Assembly: GCA_000436535.1 (NCBI GenBank)
Contig: FR886280.1
Coordinates: 1 to 36,482 of the forward strand
Direction of reading: 5' to 3'
Source of the DNA: Eubacterium sp. CAG:252
Lineage (GTDB): Bacteria; Bacillota; Clostridia; Lachnospirales; Lachnospiraceae
DNA: 36,482 nucleotides
In this document: one piece after another, positions 8,480 to 17,236 of the stretch
Position numbering within the stretch: the first letter of the stretch is position 1
Layout of the letters: every line of letters starts with the position of its first letter
Program-made: the position numbers and the translations under genes
Notes under the pieces: generated by a model
The model's input: only the letters and a program-made list of their open reading frames with translations
The model's database searches: none
Told to the model about the DNA's origin: nothing

Positions 8480-9160
8480 TTATCTTGCAATACGCTGTAC
8501 TGCCGGCACCTTATAGTCAGAAGCATAACTTAAGTACTGTTGAAGAGAATTCTCAACCTTATACATATCAAGCACTTTCTTCATAAATGCAATAGTACTC
8601 TTTTTGTACTTCATATGCTCTAACACATACACAGCCGCAGTATCATTATAGTTTCTTGCAAACTGCTTTGCAAAACGTGCAAACTTCAACTTATTCAGTT
8701 GTTCAATATCATAATAATTCTGCATAATCTCAAGTGCTTCTATAACCTTAGCATTCTCAAAATCAAGCTCTACGCTTGGGCGCTTCACATATATATTGCC
8801 GACTTCGCATGTCCTTGCCTTTATCACATTAGAATACAGCTCTATCCTGTCACTTTTATATGATGATACCATATACTTATTATACAGTCTGTATCCTATA
8901 AAAAGTCCATCATCGTTATTCTCGCCAAAAAAGTAGTTTAACAGCAGTTCTTCCTGATTTTTATCTTTATCTTCTGCCTTAATATACATTCCCTTTCCTG
9001 CCCTTACGATAATGCCGTCATCGCACAGCCTCTCGACTGCACGGAAAAACGCATCATGGCTCATTTTTGTAAAGCCTTTTTCATACATGTCATTGGCAAC
9101 TATAACAGCCCCCTCTGGAGCTTCTTCAAAGTACTTAATAAGCTTATCTCTGTATTTCAT
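8480..9160 (-). CDS. AbiEi-like / DUF6088-type winged-helix protein, orphan
   Basis: This 226-aa protein has an N-terminal winged-helix of the kind found in AbiEi antitoxins and DUF6088 proteins. The relevant part is residues 1-62, with EEAPEGAVIVANDM, a recognition-helix region HDAFFRAVERLCDDGII, and a wing VRAGKGMYIK. In type IV toxin-antitoxin systems the AbiEi antitoxin pairs with an AbiEii nucleotidyltransferase toxin. No such toxin gene is adjacent, so toxin-antitoxin function is not supported here; it may act as a transcription factor. It is the last gene of a run of five minus-strand genes, 26 bases after the acidic hypothetical gene. Family assignment comes from fold-level motif similarity and is moderate. 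Confidence 0.65.
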   Translation of the reverse strand: MKYRDKLIKYFEEAPEGAVIVANDMYEKGFTKMSHDAFFRAVERLCDDGIIVRAGKGMYIKAEDKDKNQEELLLNYFFGENNDDGLFIGYRLYNKYMVSSYKSDRIELYSNVIKARTCEVGNIYVKRPSVELDFENAKVIEALEIMQNYYDIEQLNKLKFARFAKQFARNYNDTAAVYVLEHMKYKKSTIAFMKKVLDMYKVENSLQQYLSYASDYKVPAVQRIAR

Positions 9161-9186
9161 ATAACATCATTCCTGCCGTATATATA

Positions 9187-10056
9187 TTACACTTCTTCAA
9201 GGCTGATAGTTTCTGTATCTTTCTTAGCTTCTTCTTCACCATCTACAGTTTCTGCCTCATCTTCTATTTCAAAGCCAGCAAGTACATCCTCTTCATCTTC
9301 TGCTGCTTCCTCTGATAAAGCTTCTTCCTTCGATGCGGCTTCTTCCTGTGATGAAGTCTCCTCTTTTGCTGCTTCAGCTACAGAAGCCTCTTTATCATCT
9401 GAAGGCTTTTCACTATCAGCATTATCTGCTGATACATCGCCTTCTCCTACTTCCTCTGACTTATTGATAACCTTTATTTCTACATCATCTGACTCTGGAA
9501 ATGCTGCTTTTTCATCGAAATCTTCTTCAAAGTCATCCTCTGAGTCATCCTCAACATCCTCATAATCATCTTCATCATCAACATAGAAATTGACCGGAAC
9601 TACTTCAACCTTACTTAAATCAGCCTTACCAATAATGTATACAGTATGTATTCCATCTTCATCAGAATTCTCAACATAATTGCCTACCTTTGCAAGCTTT
9701 TTGTCTATATCACATGTTACATTAACACCATCTGGAAGTACGATAGATACATTTGCACATATACTCTCAAAGTTGATATATACATCTTTCTCAAAAACAG
9801 CAAGTGAAAGGTCGAGTGTCATCTTGGATGCTATAGCCTTAACCTCACATCCCATAAACTCCTCATCCTCAATCTCAACCATTCTGTTCTCACATACAGC
9901 ATTGTACTTGCGTACTTCAAGCTCTGCGCTGTCATTTTCTTCCTTTGTAAGCTTGCTCTTGGCTGCCTTAACCTTATCGTATGCAACCTTTCCTGCAACT
10001 GCTGCCGCACCTATACCAACAGCCAGCTTCAATACACCATTTTTCTTCTTAGCCAT
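9187..10056 (-). CDS. Hypothetical protein with N-terminal hydrophobic helix and long acidic tail
   Basis: This 289-aa protein is not recognised. Residues 1-25 are a basic start plus one small-residue hydrophobic segment (GVLKLAVGIGAAAVAGKVAY), possibly a membrane anchor. Residues ~60-150 look like a compact beta-repeat domain (LDLSLAVFEKDVYINFESI, then VSIVLPDGVNVTCDIDKKLA). Its alternating hydrophobic pattern recalls the C-terminal LiaF/DUF4097-type cell-envelope domains. From ~158 onward the chain is extremely acidic and low complexity (runs of D/E, A, S), probably disordered. It lies 24 bases downstream of queH and 26 upstream of the AbiEi-like gene, so it is almost certainly in the same operon. 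SD AGGAGG precedes the ATG. Function unknown. Confidence 0.75.
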   Translation of the reverse strand: MAKKKNGVLKLAVGIGAAAVAGKVAYDKVKAAKSKLTKEENDSAELEVRKYNAVCENRMVEIEDEEFMGCEVKAIASKMTLDLSLAVFEKDVYINFESICANVSIVLPDGVNVTCDIDKKLAKVGNYVENSDEDGIHTVYIIGKADLSKVEVVPVNFYVDDEDDYEDVEDDSEDDFEEDFDEKAAFPESDDVEIKVINKSEEVGEGDVSADNADSEKPSDDKEASVAEAAKEETSSQEEAASKEEALSEEAAEDEEDVLAGFEIEDEAETVDGEEEAKKDTETISLEEV

Positions 10057-10080
10057 ATACCATACCTCCTGATTATTATA

Positions 10081-10719
10081 TTAATTATTTATCTGTTCAT
10101 CTCTTTTCGAATACACGCAGCCACAATAGTTCTGTCTGTACAGATTATACTCCTTCGACAGCTCTATCGACCTTTTATATCCTTCTTTTTTCTTAAAATC
10201 TGACAAAAGATAGTTAGTTCCTGTTTCCTCTGCTACCTTAAGACCTATCTCATTAAGCTTTACACTGTTCTTTAAAGGACTTATCGTAAGTGTTGTGGTA
10301 AAATAATCAAAGCCAAGCTCACGCGCAAGCATAGCCGTCTTTCTTAGTCTTAGCTCATAACACTTAAAACATCTCTCACCGCCCTCAGGCTCTCTCTCAA
10401 GCCCCTTAACAGTACTGTAATAAAGCTCAGGTTCATAATCCCCCTCTATGAATTCAACCTTGTTAGGCGCGGGAAATTCCTTTATAAACCTTATCTGTTC
10501 CTCAACTCTTTTCTTATATTCAGCACTCTCTGATATATTCGGATTATAATAGAATACTGTAACATAAAAATACTTTGAAAGAAACTCTATACAACTACTG
10601 CTGCAAGGTGCACAACAACTATGAAGAAGCAGTGTGGGAGTCTTTCCCTCTGCCTTTAACTGTTGTGCCATTTTCTCAAGTTCCTTGTGAAAGTTCCTGT
10701 GTTCAAACGGTATAGCCAT
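10081..10719 (-). CDS. queH: Epoxyqueuosine reductase QueH
   Basis: This 212-aa protein of the QueH (DUF208/COG1636) family catalyses the last step of queuosine biosynthesis, reducing epoxyqueuosine to queuosine in tRNA. It is a non-homologous alternative to the cobalamin-dependent QueG. The family's cysteines are intact: C35-C36-x2-C39 (HSCCAPCSS), C117-x2-C120 (ERCFKCYELRL) and C199-x-C201 (YCGCVYS). They would bind the Fe-S cluster and a second metal. The length fits the family. SD GGAGT precedes the ATG (GGAATGGAGTAAGT). It sits 27 bases after hisC and 24 before the acidic hypothetical protein. No other queuosine genes are in the window. Confidence 0.95.
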   Translation of the reverse strand: MAIPFEHRNFHKELEKMAQQLKAEGKTPTLLLHSCCAPCSSSCIEFLSKYFYVTVFYYNPNISESAEYKKRVEEQIRFIKEFPAPNKVEFIEGDYEPELYYSTVKGLEREPEGGERCFKCYELRLRKTAMLARELGFDYFTTTLTISPLKNSVKLNEIGLKVAEETGTNYLLSDFKKKEGYKRSIELSKEYNLYRQNYCGCVYSKRDEQINN

Positions 10720-10746
10720 ACTTACTCCATTCCTGTTAATGCTTTT

Positions 10747-11802
10747 TTATGCCACAATCTCGGATAAAGCCTCCATAAGCTTATCCATCTGCTCATCTGT
10801 GCCGACTGTTATTCTTAAGTAGTTATCTATGCCCGGCTGGTTGAAATATCTTACAAATATCTTCTTTTCCTTGAGCTTTTCAAATATTTCCTTAGCCGGT
10901 ACGCTCTTATGTGCTGCAAATATAAAGTTTGCCTTAGAGTCAGGGAATGTAAAGCCAAGTTCGCTAAGTGACTTCTTAGCCTTTTCCCTTGTAGTTATAA
11001 TCTTATCTACACATTCCTCAAAATATGCCTTATCATTGATAGATGCGACACCATACTTGATAGAAGTCATATTCATAGTGTAAGAATTAAACGAAAACTT
11101 AACATCATTAAGAGCCTTTATAAGCTCAGGACTACCGAACGCATAACCTATTCTCATACCTGCCATAGAGCGTGACTTTGAAAATGTCTGCACTACCAGA
11201 AGGTTATCGTATTCATTTACAAGTTCTCTTGCTGACTGTCCGCCAAAGTCAATATATGCCTCATCAACGATGACAACTACATCCCTGTTGTGCTCAATTA
11301 TATCCCTGACTGTATCAAGCCCCATATATAAGCCTGTTGGAGCGTTAGGATTAGGGAATATAACTCCGCCGTTCTCCTTATAATAATCACTTGCTGTTAT
11401 ATTAAATTCCTTATCAAGTGCCTGCTTTTCATAAGGTATCCTGTAAAGGTCTGCCCATACACTGTAGAAAGAATATGAGATATTTGGAAAGAGTACAGGC
11501 TTGCTTCCATTAAAAAATGTAAGGAAACACATAGACAATACATCATCTGAGCCAACTCCTACAAACACCTGATTTTTCTCCATTCCATAATAATCTGCTA
11601 TGGCACTGACAAGTTCTGTAACATCAGGGTCAGGATATAATCTTAACTTATCTATATCTGTGCTCTCGACTGCTTTTCTTACCTCCGGTGCAGGTGGATA
11701 TGGATTTTCATTGGTATTAAGCTTTATGACACCACTGTCCTTAGGCTGTTCTCCCGGAACATATGGTTCTACTTTTCTTATATTATTTTCCCATGCTTTC
11801 AC
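10747..11802 (-). CDS. hisC: Histidinol-phosphate aminotransferase
   Basis: This 351-aa PLP-dependent fold-type I enzyme performs the histidinol-phosphate/2-oxoglutarate transamination of histidine biosynthesis. The diagnostic HisC features are LNTNENPYPPAP near residues 28-39, YPDPD at 56-60, NPNAPTG at 151-157, DEAYIDF at 180-186, and the PLP lysine K209 in TFSKSRSMAGMRIGYA. The C-terminal LRITVGT is also characteristic. It is isolated from other his genes and lies in an operon between a second aminotransferase (60-base gap) and queH (27-base gap). Related enzymes can also transaminate aromatic substrates, so additional activity toward phenylalanine/tyrosine precursors is possible. Confidence 0.92.
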   Translation of the reverse strand: MKAWENNIRKVEPYVPGEQPKDSGVIKLNTNENPYPPAPEVRKAVESTDIDKLRLYPDPDVTELVSAIADYYGMEKNQVFVGVGSDDVLSMCFLTFFNGSKPVLFPNISYSFYSVWADLYRIPYEKQALDKEFNITASDYYKENGGVIFPNPNAPTGLYMGLDTVRDIIEHNRDVVVIVDEAYIDFGGQSARELVNEYDNLLVVQTFSKSRSMAGMRIGYAFGSPELIKALNDVKFSFNSYTMNMTSIKYGVASINDKAYFEECVDKIITTREKAKKSLSELGFTFPDSKANFIFAAHKSVPAKEIFEKLKEKKIFVRYFNQPGIDNYLRITVGTDEQMDKLMEALSEIVA

Positions 11803-11862
11803 TTATTTTTCCTCTTTTCATATCAATTCTCATTTATACGCATTTTTTTCATAATAAGTTTG

Positions 11863-13059
11863 TTAGTTCTTCTTAACTCCCATTTCTTTTGCCACCTCTG
11901 CAAACTTAGGAAGTGAATTAACTATAGTATCATAAGATACACAATATGCCATTCTTACATATCCTGCACAACCGAAGGAAGAACCGGGAACGATAAGTAT
12001 ATTATGCTTCTTTGCCGTGTCACAGAATATATTTTCATCCTCTGTTGGTGACTTTACGAAAAGATAAAATGCTCCTTCTGGCTTAACACACTCAAAACCA
12101 AGTTCTGTAAGACCTTCATAAAGTGCCTTTCTGTTCTTGTCATAAGCATCTATATTAACATTTGCATCTAAACACTTAGCTATAACCTTCTGCTGGAGTG
12201 AAGGTGCATTGACGAAACCAAGTATACGTGTTGCAACTGAAGCTGCAGCTTTCATATCCTCTGCATCCACAACCTCATCCGGAATAACAAGATAACCGAT
12301 ACGCTCGCCCGGAAGTGAAAGCGACTTGCTGTATGAATATCCAACAATAGTATTGTCATAGTACTTAGTAAGATATGGGACTTCAACACCATCATATGCA
12401 AGCTCTCTGTATGGTTCATCTGCAATAAGGAATATTTCTATGCCTAATTCCTTCTGCTTATCTTCCATAATCTTTGCAAGCTTTTTGATAGTTTCCTCTG
12501 AGTAAACAACACCTGTAGGATTGTTAGGATTATTGACAATAACTGCCTTTGTGTTCTTATTGATAAGCTTCTCAAATTCGTCAAACTCAGGCTGGAATGT
12601 GCTTGTATCAGGAGATACTGCAACAAGCTTTCCACCAAAGTTGCCCACATAATTCTTATATTCACCAAAGAAAGGGGCAAATGTAAGAACCTCATCACCC
12701 GGATTAAGAATAGTCTTAAGTACTGTATTAAGACCGCCTGCTGCACCAACTGTCATAACTATATTAGTATAGTTAAAATGTGTATCAAATCTTTTATTGA
12801 GTGACTGTGCTATAGCCTCTCTTACATCCTCAAAACCTGAGTTGCTCATATATCCGTGAAGGACTACAGAATCTTCTTCATCAACGACTTCCTTAATCGC
12901 CTCATTAACCTCTGCCGGCGCTGGCACGTTAGGATTACCTAAAGAGAAATCATATACATTCTCAGCTCCATATATCTTAGCAAGTCTGTTGCCTTCCTCA
13001 AACATAGCTCTTATTACTGAACTTCCTTTAACAAGTGCTTTCATAGATTCTGCTATCAT
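11863..13059 (-). CDS. Class I/II PLP-dependent aminotransferase (AspC-like)
   Basis: This 398-aa fold-type I aminotransferase shows NNPNNPTG (176-183), ADEPYREL (~213-220) and the PLP lysine K235 in YSYSKSLSLPGERIGY, with a C-terminal RMAYCVS arginine region. It most resembles the clostridial 'pyridoxal phosphate-dependent aminotransferase' group near aspartate aminotransferase; the amino-acid substrate is not resolvable. I start it at 13059 because GAGG sits eight bases upstream. The in-frame extension to 13125 is encoded by the structured leader repeat (13076-13153) and is not protein-like. It is probably the first gene of the operon continuing through hisC, queH, the acidic protein and the AbiEi-like gene. 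Confidence 0.9.
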   Translation of the reverse strand: MIAESMKALVKGSSVIRAMFEEGNRLAKIYGAENVYDFSLGNPNVPAPAEVNEAIKEVVDEEDSVVLHGYMSNSGFEDVREAIAQSLNKRFDTHFNYTNIVMTVGAAGGLNTVLKTILNPGDEVLTFAPFFGEYKNYVGNFGGKLVAVSPDTSTFQPEFDEFEKLINKNTKAVIVNNPNNPTGVVYSEETIKKLAKIMEDKQKELGIEIFLIADEPYRELAYDGVEVPYLTKYYDNTIVGYSYSKSLSLPGERIGYLVIPDEVVDAEDMKAAASVATRILGFVNAPSLQQKVIAKCLDANVNIDAYDKNRKALYEGLTELGFECVKPEGAFYLFVKSPTEDENIFCDTAKKHNILIVPGSSFGCAGYVRMAYCVSYDTIVNSLPKFAEVAKEMGVKKN

Positions 13060-13075
13060 TATATACCTCATTTCT

Positions 13076-13153
13076 ACGCACATTTTGCGCAATAAGGATT
13101 TTGTGCCAGGTGCGCTCAGACACAAAAACCGCGCGTGAAAACATAATTTTCAC
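13076..13153 (-). repeat. Three-hairpin leader repeat, copy A
   Basis: About 80 bases upstream of the aminotransferase align with copy B at 17139-17222. On the minus strand the hairpins are, in order: GTGAAAA/TTTTCAC; TTTTGTGTC with GGCACAAAA; GCGCA/TGCGT. The last ends against the SD of the gene. The middle stem keeps pairing through a G-U change relative to copy B. This suggests RNA structure under selection or a dispersed structured repeat. Confidence 0.75.
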
Positions 13154-13395
13154 TTTTTAGACATTATATGTGTTAATTATATCAAATCCTGCGATTAATT
13201 CAATATTCTATCTGTTATTATCTGTTAAATACCATATTTTTCATAAAAACTCTTTTTCTTCTGATATAAACATTTTAAATGTATTCGTGTCACAGATAAA
13301 ATGATTTATTTTTATATCCACCAATTTATAGTAATAATATTATTTATATTATTCTTCACAATCCGTTTTGTTAATTACCGGAATATTAAATTCAA
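13154..13395. other. AT-rich intergenic stretch
   Basis: Beyond the leader repeat there are about 240 AT-rich bases up to the stop of the DUF2079 gene. I see no coding frame and no convincing terminator for that gene. Confidence 0.4.
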
Positions 13396-15198
13396 TTATG
13401 ATTTATAAAAATTGTCACGAAATACCGCTATAATCCCATCTGAATAATACAATACTTCATATCTGTCATCGCTAAGATACGCATTTACATCGTACCCCTT
13501 AGCCCCGCCCCTTAAGTCTATAGCCACATATTCAGCAGACTTATCAGTATAATACAACTCATAAAGCTCACTTCTTTGGGATAGCTTTGCACATAAAAAT
13601 GTTGTCGCTATTACACTTGCATCGTCAGGTATAACAGAAAGTCCCTCATCAATAGTACTGTACACCTGCTGTCTTTCCTCATCCAGAGTGTCAACTGCCG
13701 TCTCAAGCTTTGGAAGATTATATGCCGTGAAAAATATTGTAACAGCCGCCACCACTGAATATATAAGTCCTAACCTCTTCTTAACATCAATATCTGAAAG
13801 ATTGATAATGACAAGATATATGAGCAGCAGTCCTGAACCAAACACATAATGAAAATATATACTGTGCATATACTGATAATCTGTTACAAGATTAAACAGG
13901 ACATATGGACCGATAAGGACATATCTTGACCACTTCTTCGTCATAAGCGGAAGAAATAACAGCACACCCATTGTCTGTATTATAAATGTTATGTTATCCA
14001 CCGCAAATATCTGTGTTACAAGATACGCAGGATTAGCAAATGCAGTCTTTATAACCGAAAACATATTGCCATCGCCCTCAGGTATCATATTATTATAACG
14101 TCCTGACATAACACCATTTCCAGCATATTTAAGAAATATACACACACCAAGACAGTACAGTGCAGAAGTTATAAAAAGCACTGCACCTTTCTTTCTCATA
14201 CATTTATTAAGCAGCATATATAATCCGACAAACATCATAAGCACGCTTGCATCTTCTTTTATGAGCCACACAAGCACCGCAGATATACACATTCCAACTG
14301 TATTATCTTTTTCCATAAACAACAGAAATGTACTTAATAACAGAGGAAAGAACATATTTTCATGTATATCATAAAAACAGCCCCCACTCATAACAGGATA
14401 TAAGCAGTAAATTATTATTATAAGTGCTGTTTCCCAGCCTGACAGCTTTCTGTGCCTGCATATAAGTGCAAGTGGTATGACAGCCGCCGCTATAAGAACC
14501 GGCTGTATTATCTCAAGTGCGACCGGTGAGGTAAATATCATATAAAACGGCAGTATAAGATAGAATACCGGTGATACATGGACACACATATGTGACAGAA
14601 GATAATCTCTTTCACTTGTCGTTTTCATCGTTCCCGTGGTTTTCATATAATAAAACATCTGTGAGAACAGTCCCATATCAAAGTTAGGTGAACCATAAGA
14701 CAGATATCTTGTCACCATGCAGAAGCTCACAAATAAAATATATAAACCTCCTGACACAGCCATAATGATTATATATGACTTTTTTGACATGTTAATATGC
14801 ACTATTCCTGCATATCTTATGCAGTATATTACCGCCATTACAGTAAGTGCACTCATCGCCACAACAAAATATATGTCATTATTCTGCAGCACACTCACGC
14901 ATGCATATAAAAACACTGATGCCACAAGCACTCCACCCTCAATCTTACGTGAAAGTGCCTCATTTTTCTTTTCAAATATATAGTATACAATATACAAAAG
15001 AACAGTAAGTATAATCACTGCTGCCGCCATAAACGGAAGTTTCACCATTCTTGCATAATCCAGTGTATTTATTGTTACATTCCTGACATTCATAACTATA
15101 GTCTGCATTAAACAAATAAAACACCACGCCGTAAGAAACCTTACGGCGCAGTGCTCTAATGTAATAGCTTTCTTAAAATGGGTTATTATACTATCCAT
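13396..15198 (-). CDS. DUF2079 polytopic membrane protein
   Basis: This 600-aa integral membrane protein has about 12 hydrophobic segments. The DUF2079 landmark is clear: YLSYGSPNFDMGLFSQMFYY at about residues 168-187, followed by HVSPVFYLILPFY and YDIHENMFFPLLL. The family is predicted to be GT-C-like (glycosyltransferase-related membrane enzymes), and the region around SYGSPNFDMG resembles their first extracytoplasmic loop. Substrate and product are unknown. The C-terminal ~100 residues (from about 500) are hydrophilic and probably extracellular. It stands alone between the aminotransferase operon and the ROK gene. A stable 9-bp hairpin lies within codons 17-24, which could slow early translation. 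Confidence 0.85.
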   Translation of the reverse strand: MDSIITHFKKAITLEHCAVRFLTAWCFICLMQTIVMNVRNVTINTLDYARMVKLPFMAAAVIILTVLLYIVYYIFEKKNEALSRKIEGGVLVASVFLYACVSVLQNNDIYFVVAMSALTVMAVIYCIRYAGIVHINMSKKSYIIIMAVSGGLYILFVSFCMVTRYLSYGSPNFDMGLFSQMFYYMKTTGTMKTTSERDYLLSHMCVHVSPVFYLILPFYMIFTSPVALEIIQPVLIAAAVIPLALICRHRKLSGWETALIIIIYCLYPVMSGGCFYDIHENMFFPLLLSTFLLFMEKDNTVGMCISAVLVWLIKEDASVLMMFVGLYMLLNKCMRKKGAVLFITSALYCLGVCIFLKYAGNGVMSGRYNNMIPEGDGNMFSVIKTAFANPAYLVTQIFAVDNITFIIQTMGVLLFLPLMTKKWSRYVLIGPYVLFNLVTDYQYMHSIYFHYVFGSGLLLIYLVIINLSDIDVKKRLGLIYSVVAAVTIFFTAYNLPKLETAVDTLDEERQQVYSTIDEGLSVIPDDASVIATTFLCAKLSQRSELYELYYTDKSAEYVAIDLRGGAKGYDVNAYLSDDRYEVLYYSDGIIAVFRDNFYKS

Positions 15199-15280
15199 TT
15201 GCTATTTATCCCTCTCTTGATGTTCTTTTTTTCTGACAAAATGAGCTTACTTCGTCCCACTACATTATGATACCCATACG

Positions 15281-15312
15281 AATTGCTCCGCAGCTTTGCT
15301 GCTCTCGCAATT
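15281..15312 (-). terminator. GC hairpin overlapping the ROK stop codon
   Basis: On the minus strand AATTGC, then GCAGC-AAA-GCTGC, then GCAATT form a nearly continuous stem-loop that begins inside the ROK stop codon. There is no U tract. It therefore looks more like an mRNA 3'-end stabiliser or a small dispersed palindromic repeat than a classic intrinsic terminator. Confidence 0.5.
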
Positions 15313-16468
15313 AGATGCTGTTAATGTATTCCGTAAGAAACATTATCGCTGCTCCTGTGTCTGCTCTCTTGGCGGTACACTTTGACAGTGAGAAGTAGCC
15401 CGCATCTGTGTCAAAGGAAAACTTTGATATAAGTCTGTTTCTTATATCTTCCTCATAGGCTGGAAGGTATCTTGCCATAACACCTCCGATAACCACGTCC
15501 CTGTCAAATATTACATACAGGTTGTTAATACCGGTTGTAAGATTATCAAGATACTCATCAAATATATGATTACATTCTTCATCATTATCAGACAGCTTCT
15601 CAAAAAACTCATCAAGTGTAAGACCTATATCTGTTGATATATTCTTAGTTGAAAGATAGCTCTCAAGACAGCCGTTTCTACCACACATACATTTCTTCCC
15701 ACCCGGATACAGTGTCATATGTCCGAATTCGCCGTATCTGTTATGCTCGCCTTTCTTGATAGTATTGTTGCTGACACCAGCTCCACCAACACCATCACTT
15801 ACCATAAGATAAAGCTTTTCCTCAAGATCTTCTTCCTTTAGTGCATTTTCATTCTTATGTGCATACCAGTAATCAGCAAATGCGCCTGCTCTTGCATCAT
15901 TCTGTACTATATAATTATACTTTATATATCTTGTTATATTGTCCGTCTTATAATTCTTAACCTTAAGAGGTGGTGAGAATATTAACATACTGTTATCAGA
16001 GTTAAAAACACCCGGCATAGTAATGCCTACTCCTAACAGATTATCCTCTGATATATGATTAGCCCTTATGACATTATAGGCAAGTTCAGACACCTTTATA
16101 CCATAATTGGCATCTGTGCTGAATTCTGTCTTAAGGCTTATCTCATCCTTTATCTCACCACTAAGGTCGATAAGGCTTGTTCTTATCTCGGCTGGACATA
16201 TATTTACACTTACAGCATATCTTGCAGATGCATTTACAGTTATCATCTGTGCCTTTCTGCCGCCAGTTGAGTCAAAGTTACCCTCAAGAAGTATAAGTCC
16301 TTCTTCTTTAAGAAGCTTGATATTCTGGTTAATAGTAGGAAGTGACAGACCAAGAGTATCTGCTATCTCCTGTCTTGATATGCTGTTGCTGTTATATATA
16401 AGCTTAAATATTCTGTTTTTATTATACTTTCTAACTTCTGACGTAGTTATTTTCTGTGTTGATATCAT
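15311..16468 (-). CDS. ROK-family transcriptional repressor (XylR/NagC-like)
   Basis: This 385-aa protein has an N-terminal winged helix-turn-helix (residues ~18-60, SRQEIADTLGLSLPTINQNI) fused to a ROK sugar-kinase-like domain. The ROK signature zinc site is intact: GEFGH (246-250) with C260, C262 and C267 in CMCGRNGCLES. The catalytic-type Asp201 (QNDA) is also retained, as in many repressors of the family. It follows the transaldolase gene with zero spacing and its SD (GGTGA) lies inside that gene, so it is translationally coupled and probably autoregulated. Its place after isomerase, xylB and transaldolase suggests that it represses the pentose genes and is relieved by the sugar. The effector (xylose or another pentose) is inferred. 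Confidence 0.9.
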   Translation of the reverse strand: MISTQKITTSEVRKYNKNRIFKLIYNSNSISRQEIADTLGLSLPTINQNIKLLKEEGLILLEGNFDSTGGRKAQMITVNASARYAVSVNICPAEIRTSLIDLSGEIKDEISLKTEFSTDANYGIKVSELAYNVIRANHISEDNLLGVGITMPGVFNSDNSMLIFSPPLKVKNYKTDNITRYIKYNYIVQNDARAGAFADYWYAHKNENALKEEDLEEKLYLMVSDGVGGAGVSNNTIKKGEHNRYGEFGHMTLYPGGKKCMCGRNGCLESYLSTKNISTDIGLTLDEFFEKLSDNDEECNHIFDEYLDNLTTGINNLYVIFDRDVVIGGVMARYLPAYEEDIRNRLISKFSFDTDAGYFSLSKCTAKRADTGAAIMFLTEYINSI

Positions 16469-17122
16469 TTATTCACCAAATACTGCCTTATAATCTTTCT
16501 GGAATTTTTCTATACCTGCATCTGTTAATGGATGATGTACCATCTGCTCTATAACCTTGTATGGAACAGTTGCTATATCAGCACCTGCAAGTGCGCAGTC
16601 AGTAATATGTATAGGGTTTCTTACGCTTGCACAGATAATCTCTGTCTGGATATCATAGTTAGAGAATATGCCAACAATATCCTCAATAAGCTGGATACCC
16701 GGCTGTGATATATCGTCAAGTCTTCCAAGGAAAGGTGATACATATGCAGCACCTGCTCTTGCAGCTAAAAGTGCCTGATTAGCTGAGAATATAAGTGTCA
16801 CATTACACTTGATGCCTTCTGCTGAAAGGACTTTAACTGCTTTAAGGCCTTCTACTGTCATAGGAATTTTAACTACCATATTAGGGTGTATTGCTGCTAT
16901 CTCGCGGCCTTCCTTAATCATCCCCTCAGCATCTACTGTTGTAGCCTTTACCTCTCCACTTATTGGACCGTCAACAATGCTTGTGATTTCCTTTATTACT
17001 TCGTTAAAATCTCTGCCTTCCTTTGCTATAAGTGAAGGATTAGTTGTAACTCCACATATAACTCCCATATCGTTAGCTTTTCTGATATCATCTACATTCG
17101 CTGTGTCAATAAAAAATTTCAT
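16469..17122 (-). CDS. tal: Small-type transaldolase (FSA/TalC family)
   Basis: This 217-aa class I aldolase-fold enzyme transfers dihydroxyacetone units between sugar phosphates. The Schiff-base lysine is K85 (VVKIPMTVEGL). The FSA/TalC family contains fructose-6-P aldolases (Tyr131) and true transaldolases (Phe at the same site). Here the motif is SPFLGR with Phe131, and CNVTLIFS replaces the LGTAVYG of E. coli FsaA, so transaldolase is favoured. I start at 17122, where AGAGGA precedes the ATG; the extension to 17158 is part of leader repeat B. It lies between xylulokinase and the ROK gene on the same strand and would connect xylulose-5-P metabolism with fructose-6-P and glyceraldehyde-3-P. 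Confidence 0.93.
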   Translation of the reverse strand: MKFFIDTANVDDIRKANDMGVICGVTTNPSLIAKEGRDFNEVIKEITSIVDGPISGEVKATTVDAEGMIKEGREIAAIHPNMVVKIPMTVEGLKAVKVLSAEGIKCNVTLIFSANQALLAARAGAAYVSPFLGRLDDISQPGIQLIEDIVGIFSNYDIQTEIICASVRNPIHITDCALAGADIATVPYKVIEQMVHHPLTDAGIEKFQKDYKAVFGE

Positions 17123-17138
17123 ATATAATCCTCTTTTC

Positions 17139-17222
17139 CGCGCACGTTTTTTGCGCATAACGAGTTTGTGTCAAGTGCGCGCAGACACAAATCCCACGTG
17201 TGAAAAATCTATTTTTCACACT
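17139..17222 (-). repeat. Three-hairpin leader repeat, copy B
   Basis: This lies between xylB and tal and is homologous to copy A at 13076-13153. On the minus strand: GTGAAAAA/TTTTTCAC; TTTGTGTC with GACACAAA (8 bp, loop of 11); GCGCA with TGCGC (5 bp), then the SD AGAGGA. The first hairpin could also stabilise the 3' end of xylB mRNA. It sits in an otherwise ordinary operon gap of ~115 bases. Confidence 0.78.
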
Positions 17223-17236
17223 AATCTCCTCTCATC

